From contig NZ_SAWZ01000002.1 of assembly GCF_004122095.1 (NCBI RefSeq), forward strand, positions 310,001-374,000: a DNA stretch of 64,000 nucleotides, written 5' to 3'. Below, one piece after another: positions 1-7,591 of the stretch. A program made the translations under genes and the position numbers. Below the pieces are notes generated by a model. That model did not search any database. It was given only the letters and a program-made list of their open reading frames with translations, and was not told the origin of the DNA. Position 1 is the first letter of the stretch. The number at the start of each line of letters is the position of its first letter. Origin of the DNA: Pseudoxanthomonas composti. GTDB taxonomy: Bacteria; Pseudomonadota; Gammaproteobacteria; Xanthomonadales; Xanthomonadaceae.

Positions 1-669
1 TCCACCACGATTGCCCTGGCGCCCGGCGGCGAGCAGGGCCGCCTGCCGCAGCCCCTGCTGGACAACACCTTCGAGCGCTACTGGAAGCAACTGGTCGCGC
101 GGCGCGATGGCACCAGCGCCTGGAAGGACTACACGCCCTACGAGTGGCGCAACGCTGCCGCCTTCGTACGCCTGGGCTGGCGCGAGCGCGCCAACGAACT
201 GGTGAGCTATTTCTTCGGCCACCGCACACCGCAGCCCTGGCACCAGTGGGCCGAGGTGGTCTCGCGCACCCCGCGGGAGCCGTTCTTCGTCGGCGACCTG
301 CCGCATGCCTGGGTGGAATCGGATTTCGTCCGCACCGCGCTGGACATGTTCGCCTACACCCGCGAGATCGACGACAGCATCGTGCTGGCCGCCGGCATTC
401 CCAGCGCCTGGCTGGGCGAGGGCGGCATCGCCATCGACGGCATGCGTACGCCGCATGGCGCGCTGGGCTACCGACTGCGCCGCGAGGGCAACCAACTGCA
501 GCTGGACGTGCCCAAGGGCCTGAGGCTGCCCAAGGGCGGACTGGTGCTGCCATGGCCTTACACCGGCGCACCGGGTCGGGCCACGATCAACGGCAAGGCC
601 GCCCAGTGGGACAAGGGCGAACTTCGGATCCAGCAGTTGCCGGCTACGGTGCGCGTCGTGGTGCCCTGA
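1..669 (+). CDS. C-terminal part of a probable six-hairpin glycosidase (5' end outside window)
   Basis: The reading frame is open from base 1 and stops at 667-669, so only the last 222 residues are visible and the true start lies upstream. The fragment is rich in aromatic residues (YWKQLVARRDG, PYEWRNAAAF, PQPWHQWAEV, DLPHAWVESD) and ends in a beta-rich tail with PGRATINGKAAQW. This pattern is typical of the end of an (alpha/alpha)6 catalytic barrel followed by a small beta domain in rhamnosidase-like or discoidin-domain glycosidases. The family call is inference from sequence texture, not from a visible catalytic site. The next gene starts 283 bases further on with its own regulatory region, so the two are probably not one operon. 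Confidence 0.5.
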   Translation, partial: STTIALAPGGEQGRLPQPLLDNTFERYWKQLVARRDGTSAWKDYTPYEWRNAAAFVRLGWRERANELVSYFFGHRTPQPWHQWAEVVSRTPREPFFVGDLPHAWVESDFVRTALDMFAYTREIDDSIVLAAGIPSAWLGEGGIAIDGMRTPHGALGYRLRREGNQLQLDVPKGLRLPKGGLVLPWPYTGAPGRATINGKAAQWDKGELRIQQLPATVRVVVP

Positions 670-904
670 GGTAGAGGGAAACGCGCCAGCTGCCTGTCAG
701 GCAGCCAGTTCGCATCCTCATGCCGCAGCCGGACGAGGCTGCGGCCAGTGGCGAGGAGCGATCGCGCCCAGCACTTGCTGCCCTCCTGGGCAGCTTCACC
801 GTTGCCGACGTCCGATCAAACGCGCCGGCCCTGCGGTCCTTCTGCCGGTCCAGCCTGCACGCAGGAATACGCCGGAGCGCCCGCTGAGGAGCAGTGACTG
901 CATC

Positions 905-922
905 ATAATGTGATAACGTAAC
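905..922 (+). promoter_or_regulatory. Zur-like operator overlapping a probable promoter
   Basis: ATAATGTGATAACGTAAC matches the proteobacterial Zur-box form TAATGTTATAACATTAC at 14 of 17 positions. It stands out as AT-rich in GC-rich surroundings and lies 30 bases before the ATG of the ABC ATPase at 953. TGTGATAAC inside it could also serve as an extended -10 element, so a bound repressor would block RNA polymerase. The match is seen in the sequence; control by zinc is inferred. Confidence 0.45.
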
Positions 923-952
923 GTTTCCGCATTTCGAACAGGTTCCAGCTCG

Positions 953-1687
953 ATGTCGCAATCCGACCTGCCGGCCATCGCCATCGATGACCTGCACCTG
1001 GCCTACGCCGGCCGCCGTGTCCTGGATGGGCTGAATCTGCAGGTTCCCGCCGGCTGCGTGTATGCGCTGCTCGGTGGCAACGGCGCCGGCAAGTCTTCGA
1101 CGCTGTCGGTGCTGCTGGGCTTCGTGAAGCCCAGCTCGGGCCAGGTGCGGGTAGCAGGCCTGGACCCGGTGAAGGATGCGAATGCGGCCCGCGCGCAGCT
1201 GGCCTACCTGCCGGAGAACGTGGCGCTGTACGAGCACCTCAGCGCGCTGGAGAACGCCGACTATCTGCTGGCCCTGGCCGGTACGCCGCGCCGCCCGCAG
1301 GAGATCGGCCAGGCCTTCGCCGCAGCGGGGCTGCAGGAGCAGGCCTGGACACAACGGCTGTCGGGATTTTCCAAGGGCATGCGGCAGAAGGTCGCCATCG
1401 CCGTGGCCACCTTGCGGCAGGTGCCGGTGCTGCTGCTGGATGAACCGACCTCCGGCCTGGACCCGCGTGCCACCGGCGACTTCAACCGGCTGATCGATGG
1501 CGTGCGCAGCCGCGGCGGCGCGGTGCTCATGGTCACCCACGACCTGCTGGGCGCGGTGGACGTGGCAGATCGCATCGGCTTCCTGGAGCATGGCCGCATC
1601 GTCGAGGAGGTCGGGCCCGGCCAGCGCGGCTTCGATGTGGCCACCCTGCATGCGCGTTTCGCGCAGCGGCAGGATCAGGCTGCATGA
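953..1687 (+). CDS. ABC transporter ATP-binding protein (DUF3526-permease system)
   Basis: This 244-residue protein is a complete single-domain ABC ATPase that would energise the two following permeases at the inner membrane. Visible motifs are Walker A GGNGAGKSS (41-49), a Q-loop near YLPENVALYEHL, an LSGFSKGMRQK signature (136-146), Walker B VLLLDEPTSGLD (159-170) and the switch histidine in VTHD (194-197). Its stop overlaps the next start (ATG 1684, TGA 1685-1687), which implies translational coupling. The sequence resembles ATPases of ABC-2 type systems such as NosF. It heads a four-gene plus-strand set ending in a TonB-dependent receptor, and the Zur-like box at 905-922 suggests control by metal. 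The substrate and direction of transport are not shown by the sequence. Confidence 0.9.
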   Translation: MSQSDLPAIAIDDLHLAYAGRRVLDGLNLQVPAGCVYALLGGNGAGKSSTLSVLLGFVKPSSGQVRVAGLDPVKDANAARAQLAYLPENVALYEHLSALENADYLLALAGTPRRPQEIGQAFAAAGLQEQAWTQRLSGFSKGMRQKVAIAVATLRQVPVLLLDEPTSGLDPRATGDFNRLIDGVRSRGGAVLMVTHDLLGAVDVADRIGFLEHGRIVEEVGPGQRGFDVATLHARFAQRQDQAA

Positions 1688-3120
1688 GGGCGGTATTGCG
1701 GGTCGCGCGCGAGGAGCTGCGCTTCATCGTCCGGACGCGCTCGGCCACGGTCGGCCTGGTGCTGCTGGTGTTGCTGACGCTGGTGGCCGCGCTGACCTCG
1801 GCGCAGCATCGCCGTGAGGTGGCCAGCTTCCGCGAGCGCCAGCAGGCGCAGGCGCAGGCTGCCTTCGAGGCGCAGCCGGACCGGCATCCGCACCGCGTCG
1901 TGCACTACGGCCAGTTCATCTACAGGCCGCTGCCGGCGCTGGCCGCCTTCGATGCCGGCGTGGATGCCTTCACCGGCAACAGCATGTTCCTGGAAGGGCA
2001 TCGCCAGAACACCGCCAACTTCGGCGATGTGCGGCAGAGCTCGCTGCTGGTGCGCTTCGGGCAGCTGACCCCGGCCTTCGTGCTGCAGGTGCTGGCGCCG
2101 CTGATGCTGGTGTTCCTGGGCTACGGCGCCATCGCCCGCGAGCAGGAAACCGGCACCCTGCGCGCGCTGCTGCTGCAGGGCGCCACGCGCGGGCAGCTGC
2201 TGGCCGGCAAGTACCTGGCCCTGGCGGTCATCGCCCTGGTCTGCCTGCTGCCGGCCGTGGTCGGGCTGGTGCCTGTGGCGTTGTTGCCGGATCAGGCCGC
2301 CTCGGTGGCGCTGCTGGTGCTGGCGTACGCGGCCTACCTGCTGGCGTGGTGCGCGCTGGTGCTGCTGGTATCGGCGCTCAGCCGTCGCGGGCGCGATGCG
2401 CTGGTGCTGCTGCTGGCGGCCTGGGCGGTGATGGTGCTGCTGGTGCCGCGCGTGGCGCCGGATGCGGCCAGCCTGGCCTACCGCCTGCCCACGCGCCTGG
2501 AAACCGAAGTGGCCATTCAGCGCGATCTGCGCCAGATCGGCGACAGCCATGACCCGGACGACCCGCATTTCGCCGCCTTCAAGCAGCAGGTGCTGCAGCG
2601 CTACGGCGTGCAGCGCATCGAGGACTTGCCGGTGAACTACAAGGGGCTGGTCGCGGTGGAAGGCGAGCGGCTGACCTCGGGCCTGTTCGACCGTTACGCC
2701 GCGCGCGATGCCGCGCTCCAGCAGGGGCAGAACCGGCTGGTGCGGACGTTCTCGCTGCTCAGCCCGACCGTGGCCCTGCGTCAGCTCTCGGCCGCCGTGT
2801 CCGGCACCGACTTGGCGGCGCACCAGCGCTTTCTCGCGCAAGCCGAGCGCTACCGCTACGCGCTGGTGCAGCAGCTCAACCAACTGCAGGCCGATGCCGT
2901 CAGCCTGGCCGACGACAGCGCGCAGGACCCAGGCGCCGACCAGCGCAAGCGCGTGTCCTCGGCGCACTGGCAGCAGATGCCGGCGTTCGCCTTCCGGCCG
3001 GCGGACAGCAGCGAACGTCTCGAGGCGGGCCTGCCGGGCCTGACCACGCTGATGCTCTGGTGGCTGGCCAGCCTGGGCCTGCTGGCGCTGTCGGCCAGGC
3101 GACTGGGAGCGATGCGCTGA
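1684..3120 (+). CDS. ABC-2 type permease, DUF3526 family (first of pair)
   Basis: A 478-residue membrane protein. One N-terminal helix (about residues 19-40) is followed by a soluble, probably periplasmic stretch of about 85 residues. Next come five or so helices (about 125-255, including VLQVLAPLMLVFLGYGAIA), a second large soluble domain (about 262-440) and a C-terminal helix. The cytoplasmic turn REQETGTLRALLLQGATR is typical of ABC-2 permeases that contact the ATPase. The alternation of helices with two extracytoplasmic domains fits the DUF3526 family. It overlaps the ATPase upstream by 4 bases and the second permease downstream by 1 base (TGATG), so all three are probably made in fixed ratio as one complex. 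The substrate is unknown. Confidence 0.82.
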   Translation: MRAVLRVAREELRFIVRTRSATVGLVLLVLLTLVAALTSAQHRREVASFRERQQAQAQAAFEAQPDRHPHRVVHYGQFIYRPLPALAAFDAGVDAFTGNSMFLEGHRQNTANFGDVRQSSLLVRFGQLTPAFVLQVLAPLMLVFLGYGAIAREQETGTLRALLLQGATRGQLLAGKYLALAVIALVCLLPAVVGLVPVALLPDQAASVALLVLAYAAYLLAWCALVLLVSALSRRGRDALVLLLAAWAVMVLLVPRVAPDAASLAYRLPTRLETEVAIQRDLRQIGDSHDPDDPHFAAFKQQVLQRYGVQRIEDLPVNYKGLVAVEGERLTSGLFDRYAARDAALQQGQNRLVRTFSLLSPTVALRQLSAAVSGTDLAAHQRFLAQAERYRYALVQQLNQLQADAVSLADDSAQDPGADQRKRVSSAHWQQMPAFAFRPADSSERLEAGLPGLTTLMLWWLASLGLLALSARRLGAMR

Positions 3121-4397
3121 TGCAGCTGTGGACTTACGAATGGCGGTTGTTGCTGCGCGCGCGCGCGGCCGTGGCCGGGCTGATCCTGCTGGCCACGCTG
3201 AGCAGCGCCGGGGTGCTGTCTGGCCTGCACTTCATCTCGGCCCAGCGCGCCAACATCGCCCAGGTGCCTGCCTTGCAGGAAGAGGACATGGCGGCCGTGC
3301 GCGACTACGTGCTGCGCAGTGAGGATGCCGGCACCGCGGCCTACTACAGCTTCCATCCAACCTGGGATCCGCCCACGCCACTGGCGTTCGCGGCCATCGG
3401 CATGCGCGACGTGTCGCCCTACATCCTGCGCGTGCGGGCGCTGGGCCTGGAAGCGCAGATCCACGACTCGGACACCTACAACCCCGAGCTGGCGCTGGCC
3501 GGACGCTTCGACTACAGCTTCGTGCTGGTGTTCCTGGCGCCGCTGTTCGTCATCGCATTGCTCTATGACCTGCGCTCGGGTGAGCGCGAAGCCGGGCGTG
3601 CGCGCATGCTGGCCGCGCTGCCGGCGCCGGGGCAGGGGGTGTACCGGCGGCGGGTGACCGTGCGCGCGTTGGCGCTGTCGCTCTGCCTGGTGTTGCCATT
3701 CCTGGCAGGGGCGGCGGCCAGCGGCGTATCGGTGGCGACGTTGCTGGCCGTGGTGGCGGTCTCGCTGGGCTACCTGGTGTTCTGGATTGTGCTGGCGGTC
3801 GTGATCGGGCGGCTGGCCTGGCGGCCGGCGGCGCATGCCACCGCGCTGGCGGCCTGCTGGGTGGTGCTGGCCCTGGTGGCACCCACGCTGGCGCACGTGG
3901 CGATCAACGCGGCGGTGCCGGTGGAGCAGGGCGCGGAGATCGCCCGCGAGCAGCGCGAGGCGGTCAACCATGCCTGGGACATCCCGCGCGAGGACACCAT
4001 GCGGCGCTTCTATGCGGCCAATCCGGCGTGGGCCGATTCGGCGCCGCTGGGGACGGCCTTCCACTACAAGTGGTACTTCGCCTTCCACGAGAACGGCGAC
4101 CAGGCCGTGGCTGGCAAGGTGCAAGCCTATCGGCAGGGACTGCTGCGCCGCGAACAGCTGGCGCGTCGGGCGGCCTGGCTGCTGCCACCGGCGGCCGTGC
4201 AGGTGGCGATGACCTCGCTGGCGCGCACCGATCTGCATGCGCAGCTGGCCTACCAGGACCGGGTGCGCGGCTATCACGCGCAGCTGCGCCAGTTCTATTA
4301 CCGCTATCTGTTCGGCGAACGCCGCTTTCAGCGCGCTGACTTCGAGCGCGCCCCGCGCTACTCGCCAGCGGAGCCGGCCGCCCCTCCGCCGGCCTGA
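3120..4397 (+). CDS. ABC-2 type permease, DUF3526 family (second of pair)
   Basis: A 425-residue paralogue of the preceding permease with the same plan: N-terminal helix (about 14-35), extracytoplasmic domain, helix cluster (about 140-265), second soluble domain and C-terminal helices. The open frame extends back to 3060, but the ATG at 3120 is preferred. It overlaps the upstream stop as TGATG, and the protein then starts MQLWTYEWRLLLRAR, which aligns with the start of the first permease. Pairing of two DUF3526 proteins with one ATPase suggests a heterodimeric channel. The next gene, a TonB-dependent receptor, begins 83 bases further on after a stable stem-loop. Confidence 0.82.
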   Translation: MQLWTYEWRLLLRARAAVAGLILLATLSSAGVLSGLHFISAQRANIAQVPALQEEDMAAVRDYVLRSEDAGTAAYYSFHPTWDPPTPLAFAAIGMRDVSPYILRVRALGLEAQIHDSDTYNPELALAGRFDYSFVLVFLAPLFVIALLYDLRSGEREAGRARMLAALPAPGQGVYRRRVTVRALALSLCLVLPFLAGAAASGVSVATLLAVVAVSLGYLVFWIVLAVVIGRLAWRPAAHATALAACWVVLALVAPTLAHVAINAAVPVEQGAEIAREQREAVNHAWDIPREDTMRRFYAANPAWADSAPLGTAFHYKWYFAFHENGDQAVAGKVQAYRQGLLRREQLARRAAWLLPPAAVQVAMTSLARTDLHAQLAYQDRVRGYHAQLRQFYYRYLFGERRFQRADFERAPRYSPAEPAAPPPA

Positions 4398-4415
4398 CTT
4401 GCCCCCCCCGATGCG

Positions 4416-4440
4416 CTGCCGCGGCCCGGGCCGCAGGCAG
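4416..4440 (+). other. Stem-loop between the permease and TonB receptor genes
   Basis: CTGCCGCGGCCC pairs with GGGCCGCAGGCAG with a single unpaired A. There is no T-run after it, so it is not a standard intrinsic terminator. It could set the ratio of ABC to receptor mRNA by protecting an end or by partial termination. Confidence 0.35.
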
Positions 4441-4480
4441 CGTGCACCCGCCTTCCACCCTTGGATCTTCGAAGACCCGC

Positions 4481-6529
4481 ATGATGAAGTTCGCCCTCCT
4501 TCCGGCCACGCTGGCCGCCCTGCTGGCGGGCGACGCGCTCGCCCAGAACGCCGATGCCGCCATCACCCTGGGCAGCGTCAAGGCCCGTCAGGGCAGCAGC
4601 GGCACGCTGCCCGCCAGCCAGGTGCTGACCTCGGTGGATGTCCTGGGCGGGGACCAGGTCGAGGACCAGAACGTCATGAACAGCTGGGAGCTGCTGGGCC
4701 AGATGCCGGGCATCCAGCTCACCGAGACGCGCCAGGGCGCCGAGTCGGGCAAGGCCACCTTCCGCGCCTTCAACGGCGAGGGCTACATCAACGGCATCAA
4801 GGTGTTGATCGATGGCGTGCCCAGCAACGTCAACAGCGGCAACCAGCGCTTCATCGACATGGTGTTCCCGCTGGACATCGCCTACATCGAGGTCGTGCGC
4901 GGCACCAACGATCCGCGCTATGGCCTGCACAACATCGGCGGCAACATCAATTTCGGCACGCGCCAGGGCGGCAACTACACCGACGGCCGCCTGAGCTACG
5001 GCAGCTTCAATACCAGCGAAGCGCAGCTGGCGCTGGGCCGCGAAGCGGACGGGTTCGCGCAGAACTACTTCCTGGGCGTGCAGGCCTCCGATGGCTATCG
5101 CCATGACAACGACCACTCGGAGAAGTACTCCGTCGGCGGCAAGTGGTTCTACGGCGACGAGGCCGGTGGGACCCGCATCGGGCTGATCGCGCGCGCCTAC
5201 CACCACCAGGCCGACGAGCCAGGCTTCCTCACCGCCGAGCAGATGGCCCAGGACCGCTTCCAGTCGCCGGCCAAGAACGCCAACGATGGCGATGACCGCG
5301 ACATGCGCCAGCTCAGCGTGCATCTGGACATGCAGCTGGCCGAACGGCTGCACCTGGGCAGCAAGCTTTACTACAACCGCTACCAGGACGATCGCACGGT
5401 GACCTTCAGCGACTATCCGCAGGGCGATGCGCCACGGCAGCGGCGCATCTGGGACGAGCGTCAGCTAGGCCTGCTGGGCACGGTCACCTGGGGCGTCAAC
5501 GAGGCATTGACCCTGGAAGGCGGCGTCAATGCCGAGCACCAGGACAATGGCTATGTCCGTTATCGCTATCGCTTCGGCGTGCCCACCGACTTTTCCGCCG
5601 CGCCGAGCCGGACGCAGAACGACGACCGCTATTCGCTGGACAACACCGGCGCCTACGTGCAGGCCGTGATCCAGCCGGTGCCGGCGCTGAAGATCGTGCC
5701 GGCCTACCGGGTGGATCGCTTCTCCGGCAATACCCAGCTGCCCAACGGCGTGGATGCGCCGCTGCAGCGCTACGGCAACATCGAGCAGCCCAAGCTGAGC
5801 GTGGTGTATGCCATCAATCCCTCGCTCAATGCCTATGCCAACTGGGGCCGGACCTTCCAGGTGCTCACCGGCTCGACGGCGCCGGCGTATCTGACCCCGG
5901 GGCAGGCCGCGTTTCGCCCTTCGATCAACACCGGCACCGAGTTCGGCCTGAAGCTGCAGACCGCCCAGTTGCAGGCGCGCGTGTCGGCCTGGCAGCAGGA
6001 CGCCACCGACGAGGTGGCCAACATGCCGGCCACCGGCACCAGCGTCGGCCTGGGCCAGACGCGGCGGCGCGGCGTGGACCTGCAGGCCAGCCTGCAGCTG
6101 GGCGATGCATGGAGGCTGTGGGGCTCGCACGCCATCCAGGAAGCGAAAGTGGTCAGCGCCTTCGCCGCCGACGGCAGCTCGCTGGCGGGCAAGGAGGTGT
6201 TCTCCACGCCGCGCTACATCAGCAATCTCGGTGTGGACTATCGCTTCAACACGCAGCTGGATTTGGGCTTGCAGGCGCGCATGCAGGGCGATTACTACAT
6301 CGACTCGCCCAACCTGCAGGGCAAGTACGGCGGCTTTGCGGTGATGGATCTGAACGCCCGCTACGCGCTGAGCGATCGCCTCAGCCTGGACCTACAGGTC
6401 AGGAACCTGGCCGACCGCGACTACGCCTATGTCTGGTACGACAGCTTCTTCTGGGGCGGCCAGGACCAGCCGATGTTCAGCGCCGCGCCGGGCCGCGCGT
6501 TCTACCTGTCGCTGAACTTCAAGCTGTAG
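4481..6529 (+). CDS. TonB-dependent outer-membrane receptor
   Basis: A 682-residue TonB-dependent receptor that would import a metal complex or similar ligand across the outer membrane. The ATG at 4481 gives a good signal peptide (MMKFALLPATLAALLAG, cleaved after DALAQ); the longer frame from 4442 would put a hydrophilic tail before it. The plug domain (about 45-160) has LLGQMPGIQL, FRAFNGEGYINGIKVLIDG and the plug end VVRGTNDPRYGLHNIGGNINF. The 22-strand barrel follows, with the TonB-receptor C-terminal pattern LDLQVRNLADRDYAYVW and a terminal aromatic-rich strand ending in FKL. It is the last gene of the ABC module, and a shared Zur-like operator would make zinc or a zinc chelate the likely ligand; that is inference. 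No TonB box was recognised with confidence. Confidence 0.9.
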   Translation: MMKFALLPATLAALLAGDALAQNADAAITLGSVKARQGSSGTLPASQVLTSVDVLGGDQVEDQNVMNSWELLGQMPGIQLTETRQGAESGKATFRAFNGEGYINGIKVLIDGVPSNVNSGNQRFIDMVFPLDIAYIEVVRGTNDPRYGLHNIGGNINFGTRQGGNYTDGRLSYGSFNTSEAQLALGREADGFAQNYFLGVQASDGYRHDNDHSEKYSVGGKWFYGDEAGGTRIGLIARAYHHQADEPGFLTAEQMAQDRFQSPAKNANDGDDRDMRQLSVHLDMQLAERLHLGSKLYYNRYQDDRTVTFSDYPQGDAPRQRRIWDERQLGLLGTVTWGVNEALTLEGGVNAEHQDNGYVRYRYRFGVPTDFSAAPSRTQNDDRYSLDNTGAYVQAVIQPVPALKIVPAYRVDRFSGNTQLPNGVDAPLQRYGNIEQPKLSVVYAINPSLNAYANWGRTFQVLTGSTAPAYLTPGQAAFRPSINTGTEFGLKLQTAQLQARVSAWQQDATDEVANMPATGTSVGLGQTRRRGVDLQASLQLGDAWRLWGSHAIQEAKVVSAFAADGSSLAGKEVFSTPRYISNLGVDYRFNTQLDLGLQARMQGDYYIDSPNLQGKYGGFAVMDLNARYALSDRLSLDLQVRNLADRDYAYVWYDSFFWGGQDQPMFSAAPGRAFYLSLNFKL

Positions 6530-6594
6530 CGTGAGACCCCAGGAGAAGCCGCCCGTGTGCGCCTTCTTCGTTTGATTTCCGCAGCGGCGGTCCT

Positions 6595-6713
6595 GGTGGA
6601 CAAGCTTCGCGTTGTCCACCCTACGCCGGGTGGGCAACGATCTTCATCGACCACCGCAGCGAATCGTGCAACGCGGGCGAGCCGTAGGGTGGATGACGCT
6701 CTTTCATCCACCA
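6595..6713. repeat. Interspersed hairpin repeat, two units (GGTGGACAA and GGTGGATGA types)
   Basis: Two hairpins of one repeat family sit between the receptor and eda, which converge here. Unit A has GGTGGACAA (6595-6603) paired with TTGTCCACC (6612-6620) and is followed by CTACG. Unit B has GTAGGGTGGATGA paired with TCATCCACC (6684-6712). The same units recur at 16701-17095 and 25617-26035. They could act as bidirectional terminators or mRNA-end structures between convergent genes. Confidence 0.8.
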
Positions 6714-6746
6714 CCGCGCGCGACGAACACTGCGGGCGCGTCGGCC

Positions 6747-7406
6747 TCAGCCGCCGCGCGCCTGCCGGACGATGGCCGCGGCGCGGGCGGCGGCATCGCG
6801 CACGCTGTTCCACTCGCCCGCGTCCAGCCAGGCCTTGGGCACCATCCACGAGCCGCCGGCGCAGACCACGTTCGGCTGGGCCAGGTACTCGGACACGGTG
6901 GCCTCGGTGATGCCGCCGGTGGGGCACAGCTTGAGGTCCGGGATCGGCCCGTACAGGCCCTTGATCATCGCCAGCCCGCCCACGGCGGTGGCCGGGAACA
7001 ACTTGCACACGCGGAAGCCGTGATGCATCAGCGTCATCAGCTCGGTCGGTGTGCCCGCACCGGGGATCACCGGGATCGGCGCGGTGGCCAAGGCCTCGGC
7101 CATGTGCGCCGGCGTGCCCGGGGTCACCAGGAAGTCGGCACCGGCGGCCACGCAGCGGCCGATCTGGTCGATGGTCAGCACCGTGCCCATGCCCACGGCC
7201 ACGCCGGGGTATTCCTTCTTCAGCACTTCCAGCGCATCCATCGCCACCGGCGTGCGCAGGGTCAGCTCGATGGCAGGCAGGCCGCCTTCCAGCAGCGACT
7301 CGGCCACGTGGCGGGCCTGGTCCAGCGTGTCGACGGCCACCACCGGCAGGATGCCGGCGGAGAACAGCAGGTCTTCGGTCTTCTGCTGGCGGGGCGAGAT
7401 GCTCAT
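6747..7406 (-). CDS. eda: 2-dehydro-3-deoxy-phosphogluconate (KDPG) aldolase
   Basis: This 219-residue protein cleaves KDPG to pyruvate and glyceraldehyde 3-phosphate, the last step of the Entner-Doudoroff pathway. It shows the class I aldolase pattern: E47 in AIELTLRT, phosphate-binding glycines (GTVLT, PGTP, GAGTP) and the Schiff-base lysine K135 in VCKLFPAT, followed by LCPTGGI and GGSWM. The start at 7406 is chosen because it follows a GAGGA ribosome-binding site at good spacing and gives the usual length; an upstream in-frame ATG would add 19 unrelated residues. It is the last gene of a minus-strand glk-edd-eda cluster, with edd ending 185 bases upstream. Confidence 0.96.
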   Translation of the reverse strand: MSISPRQQKTEDLLFSAGILPVVAVDTLDQARHVAESLLEGGLPAIELTLRTPVAMDALEVLKKEYPGVAVGMGTVLTIDQIGRCVAAGADFLVTPGTPAHMAEALATAPIPVIPGAGTPTELMTLMHHGFRVCKLFPATAVGGLAMIKGLYGPIPDLKLCPTGGITEATVSEYLAQPNVVCAGGSWMVPKAWLDAGEWNSVRDAAARAAAIVRQARGG

Positions 7407-7591
7407 GGAATTCCTCGATGGGATGCGTGGGTCGATGGCGTGGGAGGCGATGTACCGATTCACGCACGGAAGCGCGTGGACAGACGGGTGGCGTTACAGG
7501 GCGAGCATGCTGCGCAAGGCGGCCGCTAGGCGCGCACGGCGCAGGCCGCGCACGCGATGGCGGTTGGGCGCGGCGAAATCACCGCGCGGGG

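Noticed and set aside
4442..4480. Longer N-terminus for the TonB receptor
   Set aside because: Starting at 4442 would put 13 polar residues before the signal peptide; the ATG at 4481 gives a normal signal sequence.
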